Shown: positions 34,347-47,829, counted from the first letter of the stretch. The stretch is DNA of 64,000 nucleotides from Parus major (GCF_001522545.3 NC_031768.1:98879095-98943094), one strand, 5' to 3'. Notes: generated from the letters alone by a model not told the origin. Translations and numbers: made by a program.

Positions 34347-37300
34347 GTTTTATATGTTTGAACTTGGGGTCAAAAATAGTGAATGGACTAGAAGGAGAAA
34401 AGTGAAGGGCTTTTCAGCAGCTTTAACATACACCAGAAAGAACTGTTTATATAGTAAAAGGCCCAAAAAGAGACATATTTCTTCCAAGCCATAAAGAAAA
34501 TGTCACTAAAAGTTTGACAGAGAATTGGTCAGCTGCTAGCTAATATTGAATTCAAATAACTCTAATTTTCTTCAGCTTTCATTGTAGGTGGTTGGGAGCT
34601 CCTAATCATAATGGAAAGAAGTGACATAAAATAAGTATTTTTCTCAATTTAGGAAAAAGTTGTCTATTCCAAAAATTGTATCATCCATACACACTCATTT
34701 TTCTCATGGTGTTTAATGCTAGAAATCAGACATTAGACTACATTGTCTATTGCAGAATGACTCACTCTGCATTTCCTTGGGAGAATAATTTGTGCAACTA
34801 GTTGTTTATCCTTTTCTATTGCTGCATTATTGCCTGATGTCCATCTTCCCTTTTTAGTTTCCTTCTGTGATGTAAGAGGACATGACACTTTCATCTTGAT
34901 AAGATGTAATGAATGAATGGTCACAACCCAGAAGTATTTATAATGTTAGACTCTTATAAGGCCCTGGTAAAAGGTGTAGCACATGTGACAGCTGCTATCA
35001 TATGCTGTCTGAAACAAAAAGCCTTTTGACTTCTTAAGTTGCTCTCTGTTTCTCATTCTTCCCAGTCTAGTTGCAATGCTCTTGTAAAACTGTGCAGTGC
35101 ACTGTTAAGAGTTTCACCAGAAAAAATGTTAAGTGTCTATTTGCCACTGCAACATCACCAGTCAGAAAGGATTGGTCCCAGCCTGTTCTGAAGGTCAACA
35201 AACAACTCAACCACCCAAATGGAGTGAACTTCTTCAGGAAGTGTATTTCCATGAGGGAAAAGACAAAGCTGCCACTTAAAGAGGAATCTACTTTCTGCAC
35301 TCATGGCAAAGGCTCAGGTAGTGCTATGAAGTTAATTTTTCTTTTGGAAGTGCTGTGTTCAAGGTCAAGGAGAGACACTTTGGGATAACATTTGGCTGTG
35401 CATTTCCAGTCTGAGGGCAGCTATGTGCTCTATGGCTTTGGGCCAGTTGACATTGTCTGTGACTTCTCCAGCCTGCAGTGGAAAGTGGAGCCAAAGGCCA
35501 GGGTACTTTGTTAGCCTGGCAAGGGCAGCATTTGCTGACATTAAAGCACAGACACATATTCTAAGACCTGGCTGCCAAAAAAATCGTTGAGAGGCTTGGA
35601 GCAATTTTTTTTTAGCATGGTGGAAAGGAGAGGTTTTACCATAGGAGAGAGTTTCTCCTATCTGCCAGGGAAAAATATATTTACTGCAAATTATGACAGT
35701 AGACATTGTAAATTACCAAAACTAGCAAAGAGCTCCCCACAAGAGTAGCAATTGCTACTCTTTGTAGAACAAAGGCAGATGCTATTTGTGAAAACAGATG
35801 CCAACTAAGAAGTCATTAATAAGAAGCAGTTTTTCTTCTCTAACTTGCCCTCAGCTTGAGCAATATCTAAGATTGTTATTGTTTTCAGCTAGATCACTCG
35901 AGAAATAAAGAGAAATTTATGTAATTTATTCTTTATTGACAGAGATTATGTAATCAGCAAATCTATATTAAGAAATCGTTTTCAACAATGCATTTATACA
36001 CAAATAAAATTGGACCAAATAAAACAAAGATAAGCAGATAAAAACTAATTATTTCTGTCACAGAAATGACAAAATAGACAACCTCCTTGGTAAAATTGCA
36101 GCCGTAGGTGATGTTTTAATAGAAATAAAGGATAATTTGACAAAATTATTTTTCTTTGTCTCAAGGAAAATGAACAGCTAACATATTCTCACTTCCATTT
36201 TCCACTGAATATCTAGAGGCTGTCTTAAAAAAAGAGAGAGAGAAAAAATTAACACTTTTAATTGGTTTTTTGTTGTAGAGTTGGAAAGGGAGGGTTTTTC
36301 CAAATTAAAGAGATATATATTATTGTGGCATTTATGTCTAGAGTGAAAATCTTTTTTTTTTCTTCCTCAAAATAAAATTACATTTGATGCAATGAAAGTT
36401 ATGTTTATTAGATATAATATCAGAGCATAAAAAAATGCAGAGCAGCTATTTTCTCACATATTGAAAAATAAGTTTTGCACACATGTGACTTCTGTCTCTG
36501 AAATATAAGTATGCAAAAATAAGGGAAAGTACTGAAGAAGAAAAAGCACTCTCTGAGCAACTATTATCTCCAAGTATAAAAATAAGAAGTGTTTTATAAT
36601 GTGTTTGATTGTTTGGGAAACATTTTATTGTGATTAAATTTAATCTAAGCAAAAAGAAAACATTAAAAAGTGTCTGCAGGCTTTTTTATCTCTTTAAATC
36701 TTCTTTTCATACTAACAGGAACACAACTATACCATTTCCTAATGTGCATTCTCGTTTTGGATACACTTATTTGTTCAATATAGCTAAGCATCACTTCATA
36801 TTAGTTTAAATTTCTGAATGCAAATATTATGGCTGAATGTCTGTGCTTCTAGAAACAGGGCAGTGAGACCAATCATTGCAATTCCTGTTTCTGGCATATT
36901 TCAACTCTCATATGTCAACTCTGTAAATCTTAGAACAGTTTCTTTTCTCTTCTTTTTCCTCTATAAAGTAAGAATATAATTGCCATTTTTATTCCCTGCT
37001 CCATAATAACTGTCATTGGATAATGGAAGAATCAATCAAATATCTTTTTTTCATGTCCCTGCAGCAACAGAACTTTATTATTTTTTACTTTACTGACACT
37101 GAGAAGCCTGAATCAATATTGACAAAACATCAAATCGTTTTGAAAAGTTTAGCTATGATGTTTCGCTCAACATTTCACATCTGCCACTAACGTGAAGAGT
37201 GAAGTCCCAATCTTGCTTTCAGAAATGAGAGTTCTTAAAGCAAGGAATTGTAGGAATTGAAGTATCCTTGAATGACTCCTGGAATGATGCCTCTTTTGAT

Positions 37301-39151
37301 AATTTCTTTATCTAGGACTGGTGCAAAATTGTCAAAACTCCCAGGCAGGTCTGGTTTGTATGAAGGCAGTGACAAAGCTAGAAGAGCATGACACATTCAG
37401 CAGCCCTGAAAAGTGCAATTCCTTAGTTTATGTGTGCTTTTGCAGGGGTACCCAATATTTTTTCAGCATATTTTGTGAAAGACTCCAGATATTTCTTAAA
37501 TCACTGATGATCCACAGTAGTACACGTATTTTGGAAGTGTGTAACATTTTTATATCTACTAGCATGTCCTTAATTATTTTCCAGGCTCACAAAGTTGGCA
37601 ACATCAGCCAAAAAAAGGTAGTCTTTCCCTTATTTAGGACTATCTAAACAACAGATGTCCTCCAAGCAGGATGGTGCATTGTTTTAGGTATGTGAAAATG
37701 TAAATTAGCATTTAAGGGAAAACACAAAGATTTCCCTACAAAAACATCCTCTCTCATTTTCCCAGGCAGAGTGTCCCAGGCAGAGAGGTGTTCCTTTTAA
37801 TTGCAATATAGATGAAGAACTGGTCTCATATCACGGATACCAACCAAGTTTCATGTAGCATTCAGTTCTCTAGAACAACTCCCAAGGGTTTTGAAGGACT
37901 TTTTCCAAACCTGTCAAACCCTTGCATTTCTGGCACAGAATCTGTGGTTCTGAACGGTTCTGAATCCACCCTGCTTCAGTCTCAAAGGCTAAATAAAGTA
38001 CTTTCTATGAAGCCAGAATTTACTTATTAAAATTGATGCTACAAAGACATCTTTGTAACCTGTGTTTTATGTTTTAGATTGGGCAGCACAAGAATATTAT
38101 TTTTTTAATAATACTTTTAAACTTTTAAACACTCTTTAAATTGCTCACTTGGGTTATTTTGATTGCTGTGCAGGATGCTTGTTCTTGGTTGAGGTGATTT
38201 CATCCACTGCTGCTCAATTTTCTCTGCTGGTTGTTATCAAACTTATATTTACTGTGTTAACATAAAGGTGCATAATTCCACTTGCTTAAAATACAGTATC
38301 ATATACTATGAGTTAGTAAAAGCTACTTTCCCCCTTACCTTGCATGTCCTAAACCAGTAGGAAAATAAAAAACATCGTGACTAAAATTGTAATGATGTTT
38401 GTCATACTTTTAAAAATACATGAAAGACTACTGAAAAACAAGACATTATTCAGAAGTAGCAAATTTTACTCTGTAAGCCACAACAGCATCTATGTCACTC
38501 CTTTATTGCATTATGATTAGAGTATTTAAACACTACCAAATCATATTTTTAAGCCCTAGGATCATTTCATACAGATGCCTCACAGGGAGAATTTTGCTTC
38601 TTCCTTACCACTGAGATAATGGAGCTCATGCAGTGCTGCCTACATATATATAGTTTATTTAGTAAGTTTAAGAAATCTTATCAGCCAATGTGTTTCTAAA
38701 CATTGTTCAGTATATGACATAGATAAAGACTTAAAACATTTGATTTGATTCTTGCTTTTACTTAGGCATTCTGAGGATAAATGAGAAGCAAAGCAAGCTG
38801 GAAGGTTAGACAGCACTGTGCTTGAGAGTTGTATTCTAGAGCTGCAAAAAAGTTTCCTCTGTTAGATAAGACCACAAATTTTATTGTGGTAAAGTCAACA
38901 AGCTCATGTTACAGGTAGAGCATTTAAAGTCAATGTGGGTCTCAGGAGGGCCACATGGCCTTGGAGAAGTAACATAGGAAGTTGTGCTCTAATTTTCCAT
39001 CTTCAGAATGAAGGAATAAATTGATTTTATTTCCATTCTTGTCTGTATTCTGGGGTAGAGAATGAATTTGATTAATATTTGCAGAAAAAACCTACCAGAT
39101 TTTGGTTTTGGCTGTATCCCACCAAGGCTACAATATTTTAACTACTAAAGG
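34347..39151. other. AT-rich non-coding background
   Basis: About 4.8 kb with no recognisable gene or transposon. Frames of 105-113 codons (35071-35388 plus, 35365-35706 minus, 37321-37647 plus) lack known motifs. The first two overlap on opposite strands. Confidence 0.5.
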
Positions 39152-39171
39152 AAAAAAAAAAAAAAAAAAAA
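39152..39171. repeat. Poly-A run (20)
   Basis: Uninterrupted run of 20 A. No AATAAA lies within the 40 bases upstream and no retrocopy is recognised. Confidence 0.8.
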
Positions 39172-41473
39172 GTATAAAGGCACTCATTTTTCAAAATAAC
39201 AAGTTAAAACTGCTGTTGCAAACACTAGTTAAAAATATGCTACAATTTGCACTAATGTTTCTGTTTGAAAGGTCAGTCATTAGAAAGGTAACTCCTGAAA
39301 GGCATAGCAAACCATACAATTCACAAGTAATTAACAGTAACAGTGATGTAGATCAGACTCCCCAGAATAAATACAGCTATAATGTGAAAAAGAGTTTTGA
39401 AGGACAATAAAAAAGATTAAACCAAACAGGGATATAAATAAAGAGCATGTAAAAAGAGATACCGCAATTAACAGATTTTGATGTTTGTGTGTCTGAAAAC
39501 ATAAATTGTTTCATAAATGGAGGAAGTAGCATGATTTAAGCACTTCTGAAGCAGAAAACTCATTTAGCTATTTTATGAGGTAAAGACACTTACTGTAAAT
39601 CATTTCCACACTTGTAGGAGGGCAATATAAATTGCCTTGATAAGATACGACTGATTTAAAATACACTTCTTGAATAGCACTGGCTGAATATAAAGCACCT
39701 TATAACTGGATATGCTCTGAATTCTGAAGCTGGGAGTTCATCAACATGTACAAGTGCTTGAAAACTTTTTATTGGTGAGACTAAGAGAGAGAAAAAGTGA
39801 AACATGCTTCTAGAAACTCTTTAACATTACTGTAATCATTGGACAAAGCTGCAGAAAGTAATTTAAAATAAGCCAAACCCATTAAAAAAATAAATTCTTC
39901 ATTATAGTGTCTTAATGTATTGTACCTTTTTCCAGCATATATGTATCTAAAACAAACAGCAGTAAATGATAAATATGCTCATCAGGACAGCTTGTTTTGC
40001 ACCTGAATGTAAAAGTACTGTGGAAATGGAACAAACCACATTGTGTATTTTGCACCAGTGCCATGGCAACATCATTCATAAATGTGTCAGATAAACACGT
40101 GAGCAATGTGACCCCCAAAGGACCAAACAGGGATGGGTGTTGTGGCACATATGAGGTGTCCAAGGAACCAAAAGCTCCAAGATAGAGAAGAAGAAAAGCA
40201 TGAAGGGCAAATGGGCAGGAAATGCTGCAGAAAGCAGAGGGTAACTGGCATCAAAAAAGAATAAAAGATACAGGGAGCAGATGGCATTTCTTATGATAGT
40301 ATGAAACTCTAGATATCCGAAAGGAAACTCAGGGAAGACAATCCCACCTAGTTTCAACCTCTCCCACCAAGCACCTCTTGAGCAAGAAAAATGTTCATGA
40401 AAAATTAATTTAAAACATTTACAGGTTAAAATACAGTTTTGCTAGTCTTCAAAACATTCCCATGACAGGAATTTCTAATTCTCTGGTATATATGTGTATA
40501 TAGATATACAAAGATAAAACATATGAAATGTCTCCTGTCTAGGAACAATTACATTTTTGACTGTTTTTAGGTTTTTGATTTTGCTTTTGTGGGTTTGTTG
40601 TTTGCTTTTTATTTGTCCCTTCCATGAGATCCATATCTCTGACAAAATCTGTCAGAGTTAAATATTTGTTGCTCTTTTCAGATGATGTATAGCAATCTGA
40701 AGGGTGAGATCTGATACAAAAATAAAGATTGTTTATACCTCAAAGAAGAATTATCTTTCAGCCACTCTCTTGATTGACATCTGTGTTTGGTTTTGTACTC
40801 TGATGCTTGCTTAGTCATAGCTACAAAATTTAACTGACTTTGGTAGAGAAACATTAATTTAGATCATCTGAAATACTGGCTTAGTTTTTCTGATAAGAAC
40901 AGTAGGCTATTCTGTTAGAGTTCTAAACACTCCTTATCAGTATAGAAATAGTTTCAGATTTGGACCCTTAAGCAGTTGTAAAATACTGAAGCTTCAACAA
41001 GCCTCAAAAAAACAGATTTATTAGCTAAAATGTCATATAAATAGAGAAATGACATTCCAGTTCATTGTAGAGTAATGAAGGTAATAGAATAAACTAAAGA
41101 AGAAAACAATAAGACTAGATTTAATGAAATGTCTATTAGCAGAAAGAGAGGGAATAGATCATAGAGACTTTTTGAAATAAACAAATAAATAAATATTATG
41201 TAAAAGATTTTTGCAATACTTTTTGTATGGACTTTGCATGCTGAAAGGACACTGGCCTTATTAAACAGTTATTATTTATAGTATGCCTGCCCACAAATAA
41301 ACATGTAAGATTGTTCTCATTTTAGATTGGAAGGTACCTAAAGGGATATTTACTGAGAAATTTGATGTGCCCTTAAGTGATAAAATAGAAGAGGATAATA
41401 GTCAAGAGCTCTGAGCAGATTTTCTCCCTCTTTCCAAGCTATTTAAGTACCTGTCCATCCCTAACTACCCTTT

Positions 41474-41495
41474 TCACAGAGCAATGGCTCTGTGA
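41474..41495. repeat. Perfect 9-bp hairpin
   Basis: TCACAGAGC, an AATG loop, then GCTCTGTGA. No associated gene or terminator-like T run. Confidence 0.5.
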
Positions 41496-43144
41496 GATTT
41501 TTCAGGCCTGCTTCCATCTGTTTCTGCAAGTTTTACAAGAGGCCTGAGTGTGCCATACACAGAATCAGCAGCTATTTCTCCATTTCAAGTTTTACAGAGA
41601 ACAAGAACGTATTACATGTGCTATATCCTCCTCCTGATCAAATATGATGTGACACTACAAAGCTTTACCTGTATTCTCTTGTCATTTCTGGTTTGGGATA
41701 CTGCTGGAAATGAGAAAGTACAGACCTGGATAAAAATGAGGTGATAGCCAAGAATATTCAAAAAACTTGTTCATAAAATGTGGTTTGAATTAGGTTTGAA
41801 TTTCTGGAATGAGAAACTGACTTGTATTCTGTTGTATGTGTAATTGGTGATGAACCCTGAGAAGCAAAGTGAGGAGAGCATTACAAATACCACAAAACAG
41901 TCCTATTACTACTATACTTAAATGAAAAAAAGGATGGGATTTTTTGGGAACCAAAACAAAACTAGGTTGTGTTTTGGTGTAAACTCACTGTGAAATATTG
42001 CTTGTATTTGATACTTGTGTAAGATGATTAATGCATTCCAGATAGACATTTCATAGGAAAAAAATGTATTATTGAAAACATGGGATGTTCCTCCTACCTA
42101 GTAAATAAAAAATTACAGCATTTATAGGGGGAAAAATTACAAACAATAATTTAAAATATTAGTAAGTAAGTATTTTTGTCAAGGACCAGCAATGAAAAAA
42201 GAGACAATTATCAATGGAGTTCTGAATCACTTTGTTTTTGTTATAGAATAGATAGTCCCTGAATTTTGGGACATTTTATTTACTGCAATAGAAAACCTCA
42301 AACTCTAAAGAAGCATTTACTAGCTTTAGAAAAGTAACATTAATATGTACAAACCACATACAAAACCTCTCCCATTGTGTCTTTTATGTTCAGAATTTCA
42401 TTTAATATTGTTTTTCAAAATCCTCCCTGGACCATCTGGTTTTGATCGTTTTGCATGATGTTCCATGAGAAAATAGACTTACACAAAACTCCCCTTCCTG
42501 AATCCACTTATTTCTGCCATACTGGCTTACTCTGAACTGTGAAACACCAATTGTGTTTGATGCCCTATGCAAAATAAATTGATCTGCTCAGCTGAACTTC
42601 TCACAAAAATCTCCTGGAAACCTTATTGAAAATAGAGTCATTCATTAAGTTAAAACGAGAGATAATAACTGGATATATCTGTTTATAGAAGTCTGCAGGC
42701 CATCTGGGTCAGCTTTTATCTGATTTGTACTATTTATTTTGACTGCTTATTACAAGAACACATTTTCTGTTAGTATAGGATCAAACACTTGACGAAAACA
42801 AACTCAAAGATTGCTTTGAAGTCCATGCTTTGGAAGAAGCAGGAGAATGTCACCAATCAATATACAACCAATCACTGGATTATATTCAGATTATTGATAA
42901 TGGTTGAGAAAGATGATAAAAGAGTAAAATAATTTGAATAGCATTCTTTTCATGGCTTGCTGAAATGATTTTTTTCTTGTAGCTTAAATGATCCTTGCAC
43001 TTCTGGATGTGATAATGAGGAATTAGAATCTCTTCCAATTTCTTCAGAGGCATGAATTTGAAATCATCCTACAAAGAAATAACTTTACTAGGCTTGTTTG
43101 ATTTTATTGTGGTCTGTTGGCTTGTTGGGGCTTTATATCCAAAT

Positions 43145-43160
43145 TGATGAAATTTCATCA
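43145..43160. repeat. 16-bp perfect palindrome
   Basis: TGATGAAATTTCATCA equals its own reverse complement. It could in principle be a dimeric factor site, but nothing around it supports that. Confidence 0.45.
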
Positions 43161-43513
43161 TATCCAAGATTATCTTTGAGCTTTTATAAAAGAAATTAAC
43201 TTTAAGACGTATTGAAAAATCTATTTAACAATAATTTCAGGATGTTTTCCTTAAAAATTGATTTTTTAATATGAGTTAAAATTGCACATCAAAATATCAG
43301 CAATAGATTGATTAATGTGAATATATATATTTTAGAGCATGTAATATCTGAAATTTAAAATTACCCATCTAGAAATCAAATGGAGGATTAAATTAAATTA
43401 ACAATTTCTCTTCACTCCGTTCCTTCATGGAACTGGCAGAATAAATCAATCAGCATAACTGAATGTTTTTTTTGTGTAACCCGGGTTTAAGAATTATTCT
43501 ATTAGGTCTCTAT

Positions 43514-43539
43514 TAAAAAACAAAAACAAAAACAAAAAG
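43514..43539. repeat. (CAAAA)n simple repeat
   Basis: Four A-rich units separated by single C. Short microsatellite. Confidence 0.7.
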
Positions 43540-44989
43540 AGAGTGAGATTATGAAATTAGGTGAAGGTAAGAAAAACAAATCCTTTCTCAGTGGTCTTGA
43601 AAACCAGAAGACAGGGTACAGGCAGCTAATACAAAAGTTTTACAAATTACTGTATCATACGTATACATTCATCAGCATATAAGACTCAAAGATAAACGTT
43701 TTCCTATTTATTTGATGGCAGATAAGGTAATTGTATCTGTATAGTCTAGCTATCTACTCTTTAAAATTATTATTTAAAGACTTTGAAACATGTATTTTCA
43801 TAACATTTTCTCTAGTCTATGGCATGTCTTATTTTAGCTCATCTTTTTGATTGTATTTTTGATCATGCTATGTGCACTGAGTGGAATTTCAATGAATCCT
43901 CTTTATTTGAGCCACTTCTATTTCAATTACCATTTTTCAATACCTGATGCCTAGTTATGAATATTGATTGATTCAATAAATTCTCGAAGAGTTTATAAAT
44001 AGAAATTCAATGTGACAGATGATTTTTTTTTTCTTTAGGATGTATGTTTAATGATTTTTTAGTCGAACTATCTTTAAGTCTTTTTAGTATATGATAAGAA
44101 GCAAATCTCCACTGGTGCAAAGTATCTCTCCCATATTAAAATAAAGCAAGTGAGAAGATAAAACTTGCCTGGTTGTTTTGTAATCACATATTTTACAATG
44201 TGCTGAGGGCAGTGCATGCTGGGGCACCTCTCAACTGGGCAAGTGGCAGAAAGGGGAAGCACTTACAGAACAGCCTGCAAGAGACATTGCTGAAACATCA
44301 CAGGTGAGGAAAGGCCACTGAGAATGGAGAAGGGCAGATCCTGTTTCATGGAGCAAAAAAGCAACACAAAATAAAAGCTGCAGAACCTGGTGAGAGCAAA
44401 AATGGAGAACTAAATAACAAGAGAGCAGATCACAAACTTCTTGGATAACAACCTTAAGTTTCAAATCTCTGACAGAAGATATTTTTATACCTGTCTTGAT
44501 GCAAACTTTGATGCTTCATATTTTATTGATGCTTTCTGTTTTCTGCTTTCACATGAGAAAATACTGAAAGACCCTTTAAGATATGTTATAAAGGGAGCCT
44601 CACACTGTATTTGTCACCATTTGAGAAGAAAAGAATGAAAGGTCAGAAGAAGATACAAAAGTTCTGACTTTTATTATCTAATGTGTGATGTTTTAATTTA
44701 ATTCAGTTTTAGTTTTCTATTCTTTTAATGTTTTATGTATATCCCAAAGGGCAATATGTGTGCCTCTATTTTGTTTTTTAGGAAACTTCCTTGAGGGAGG
44801 CTTCAATATTTTCTCATTCACAGGAAAATTACTAAACACAGTATAAAAACCAGCTGAGTGTTTAAGAAAAGAAGCACAAAATTATATTTAAAATTGAGTA
44901 CTGAGAAATCAAAAGAGGAAAATTTAGAGCAATACTTCTGTTTGTTTTGCAAATAAATGACTACATTTTACTCATTGAAAACACCTATT

Positions 44990-45104
44990 AGAATCATTGA
45001 ATCCGTAAGGCTGGAAAACACCTCTTAAGCCATTGAGTTCAGCTGCTAAAATAGCAACTCCATGTCCACCAATAAGCCATGTCCCAAGACACATGTCTGT
45101 GCCA
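44990..45104 (-). mobile_element. CR1 LINE, short 3' fragment
   Basis: Begins AGAATCATTGAATCCGTAAG and continues with GCTGGAAAACACCTCTTAAG and CCATGTCCACCAATAAGCC, the reverse complement of a CR1 3' end. It is cut after about 115 bases. It is more diverged than the fragments at 25-30 kb. Confidence 0.85.
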
Positions 45105-45576
45105 GTGGCAGCAGAATTTGTCTTCTTTTCCCACAGAGATCACCTGAGCTGTTATGTCTGTCTGTAAACTACCCTAGGGTCAACAAGAGATGTCATAGAC
45201 AAGCACTTTTCAATACCCAGGTTGGCCACAAGTAATGTGTCTTCTCCTCAGTAAAGAATCTTTATTTGTTTCAAACTAGAATCTTCTAGACAGAAACTTC
45301 TTTAAGCTGTATTTCTAACTGAAGTGCCTATCAGCTTGATTCTGCTTTCAGAATTCTCCTGACAAGTCCTCCCTCTGACAACATCTCTGTTCCATCAGGA
45401 GGAGGGACAAATGGAAGGGAGGGACATATTCTGGTAAGTGGAATGGCATGGAAAGGTCTGTTCTGGAGCTTTCTTTCCCCAGAACATATTGTGTGGGTTT
45501 TCCTTTGAATAAGACTGATCCCATAGTAAATTTTTTTATGTTATTTCTACAACACTGTTGTCACTGAAGGATATGA
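45105..45576. other. Non-coding background inside the repeat cluster
   Basis: Nothing recognised between the CR1 fragment and the LTR. Confidence 0.5.
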
Positions 45577-45599
45577 TGTATTGAGGGTTCCTCAATACA
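45577..45599. repeat. Perfect 10-bp hairpin at the LTR end
   Basis: TGTATTGAGG, a GTT loop, then CCTCAATACA. It sits where the U5 terminus of the minus-strand LTR is expected, immediately before a short CA run. Confidence 0.65.
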
Positions 45600-45654
45600 C
45601 ACACACAGCTGCTTCATGAGGCCAAAGCCTTTATTGCAAGGTTTTGTCAACCCT

Positions 45655-45661
45655 TTTTATA
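45655..45661 (-). promoter_or_regulatory. TATA box of the LTR
   Basis: TATAAAA on the minus strand, about 20 bases upstream of the AATAAA signal. The short spacing would make a very small R region. Confidence 0.45.
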
Positions 45662-46000
45662 AGGTGTTTCAATCCAGGTTACATGATTGGACAATAAACC
45701 AACATCCCCTTTGGTCCCATTTGTGGGACCAGAGAAAACACACCAAGAACATCTGTTCAGCATTGTTTTGAGAAATATTATCGATTTACAATAAAGCAAT
45801 CCTTGAGAGAAAACTGTTCCCAGGAACTTTTCTCATGGCAAAGAGATGAGCCCCTGACAGGCTCAAACTCTCTCAGGCTCAGAAAATCATGTCCACACAC
45901 TGTCCCTTTGGTGGCCTCCAGCATGAATATTTTAAAATAATATTGTTCTGAGGTAATATTTTTATTGCTAACAGAAGTACAGAACTCACCAAGGTACAGA

Positions 46001-46130
46001 ACCAAGGCCAGGTTAGATGACTGCTCTGAGGAACCTGGTCTAGCAGAAAGCATCCCTGCCCATGGCAAGGAGCTTGGAACTGGATGTTCTTTTAGGTCCA
46101 TTTTAACCCAAAACATCCTATGATTCTATA
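46001..46130 (+). mobile_element. CR1 LINE, short 3' tail fragment
   Basis: Reads ACCAAGGCCAGGTTAGATGA, then ACCTGGTCTAGCAGAAAGC, CCCTGCCCATGGCAAGGAG and ends CCTATGATTCTATAA. This is the last roughly 130 bases of CR1 in plus orientation. Its 5' edge coincides with the inferred LTR boundary. Confidence 0.9.
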
Positions 46131-46693
46131 AATGTAATGATTCTTAAGGTTTAGTGGGGCAAGATGCAAACTCTTCAGCCTCTCAAAGATCCCTCTCACT
46201 ATAATTTATGGAAAGGATATAAATTGAGACTGAGTGTTCGTAACCCCTACTAAGTGTTAACATTTTTGGACCACCCCTTTCTCCCTCTTCTCAAACAAAA
46301 TGTTGTAGTCTGTAATTAAGAATATTCTCAGCTGGGCTAATTTTGGATAGGATGGAGTTAATTTTCTTCATGGTAGCTAACTACCTCTTAAGACAGAATA
46401 CCTCTTTCAGGAACAGCAGAGCTCCATGTTTCTGTCAGATCTGGAGAGGTTCTCGTTCCGGTAAGGCTGAAAAACAGGCAGGTTTGGAGATCAGGTTTGC
46501 ATTTTATGGTATACATCAGTTTGAAGCTTGCACTACTCCTGCACAAATAGAAAATACCCCTTGAGCATCTACTGCTTTTTTTACCATCCATTATTAATAC
46601 AAAGGGAAGCAGGAAAGAAGGACCTTGGAGAACAGCCAGAACTGTCCTGTCAATGTAGGCCAGACACTAATTGAAACTCACTTGTAGACATCC
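46131..46693. other. Non-coding spacer in the repeat cluster
   Basis: Contains the LTR fragment at 46326-46380; otherwise nothing recognised. Two opposing frames (73 and 67 codons) overlap here and are not supported. Confidence 0.45.
46326..46380 (+). mobile_element. Fragment of an avian ERV LTR 5' end
   Basis: CTCAGCTGGGCTAATTTTGG followed by ATGGAGTTAATTTTCTTCAT and GGTAGCT resembles the beginning of a common avian ERV LTR (GGGATAGAGTTAATTTTCTT type, from memory). Similarity fades after about 60 bases. Confidence 0.4.
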
Positions 46694-47255
46694 AAAGCCC
46701 CGTGGGCAGCAGGGCAGGGAGGGGATTCTGCCCCTCTGCCCCTCTCTGCTCAGACCCCACCTGCAGGGCTGCATCCAGCCCTGGGCTCCCAGCACAGCAA
46801 GGACAGGGAGCTGCTGGAGCCGGGCCAGAGGAGACACCAAGGTGATCAGAGGGATGGAACAGCTCTGCTGTGAGGAAAGGCTGGGAGAACTGGGATGATT
46901 CAGGCTGGGAAAGAGAAGGCTTTGGGGTGACTTAATTGTGTCCTTTCAGTGCCCAAAGGGAGCCCACAGGAAAGATGGAGAGAAACTATTATAAGGCCCT
47001 GGAGTGCCAGGACACAGGGGAATGGCTTCAAACTAAGAGAGAGTAAGTTTAAGTTACGAATCAGGAAAAAATTCTTGACTGTGGGTAAATACCCACTTTT
47101 ATCTTCTTAACCTTGACTAGCTTCTGCTCTAGGTAGCCACTCCAAGGCATCAGTTTGGCACTGGAACAGGTTGCCCAGATCTGAGAAACAGATCGGGTTC
47201 ATAATCCTGAACTGGGAGCAATTAAAGATTCTGGAAGCCAGGCTGAATTAATCCT
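46694..47255 (+). mobile_element. CR1 LINE, longer 3' fragment with an internal insertion
   Basis: Plus-strand CR1 with GATTCTGCCCCTCTGCCCCT, GGACAGGGAGCTGCTGGAGC, GAATGGCTTCAAACTAAGAG and GGCACTGGAACAGGTTGCCC in the expected order. About 65-70 bases between roughly 47087 and 47155 have no counterpart in CR1 as I remember it and look like an insertion. The typical tail is not reached. The 75-codon frame at 46671-46898 is the repeat. Confidence 0.9.
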
Positions 47256-47829
47256 TCATTGCAGTTCTTTAAAGTAGATCTTTCTTATGATGTATCTAAG
47301 CAAGTTAATCCAACAAAATAATGAGGAACATAAAAGGTAGAGTGAGAAAAGAGAAAGTGTGTGAAAGGATCAAAGTGAAGATGCATTCAAGGAAATTGCA
47401 AACATATTTCTAATCATCTATTTACTTCTACTTTTTTTTTTTTTTTTTTTGGCAGGAACAAAACTTCTTTCTACCTGGAATTTGCAGTCTCTATGATGAT
47501 GTACACTGTTGTCAGGTGAATCAAAAGTTTAATTCTGCACTTCTTACTCTTTCAGGGACAGAAAAATAACTTTGCAAGGAACAGTAGATGCTGACTTTTA
47601 AAAATAATCTAAGCTATCATCTTTAAAAATATTCAACAGTTGGCTTGTGAGATATATTATTTGAAAATGAGTCCTGAAAACTTTTAATATAAAATTTGAT
47701 GGTACTCCAACAAGAATAAACTTCTTTGAAATACACCTTTTGCTATCAATGAGCTAGACTGTAACATATTGATTATATGTGGTGTATATTAATACAACAT
47801 AAAGCTGTTACAATTGAGTGATACAGTGC
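47256..47829. other. AT-rich non-coding background
   Basis: Nothing recognised except a 19-T run at 47432-47450. Confidence 0.5.
47432..47450. repeat. Poly-T run (19)
   Basis: Uninterrupted run of 19 T, with no recognisable retrocopy on the minus strand above it. Confidence 0.8.

Larger units (their letters stand above)
39172..44989. other. AT-rich non-coding background
   Basis: About 5.8 kb without a recognisable gene or transposon. It holds a 9-bp hairpin (41474-41495), a 16-bp palindrome (43145-43160) and a CAAAA patch (43514-43539). A minor T/G-rich patch is at about 40560-40617. Confidence 0.5.
45577..45995 (-). mobile_element. Probable ERV LTR, minus strand
   Basis: In minus orientation a TATAAAA box (45655-45661) is followed by AATAAA (45630-45635) in CCTTGCAATAAAGGC. 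A U5-like part then runs to a terminal hairpin (45577-45599). The words GAGGCCAAAGCCTTTATTGC and ACATGATTGGACAATAA resemble avian ERV LTRs I remember. The end at the high coordinate is inferred from the start of the next CR1, and no target duplication was found. The 112-codon minus frame at 45778-46116 crosses from the CR1 into the LTR and is not a gene. Confidence 0.55.

Noticed and set aside
35071..35706. Overlapping 105- and 113-codon frames on opposite strands
   Set aside because: Mutually overlapping frames in ordinary background with no motifs; expected by chance.
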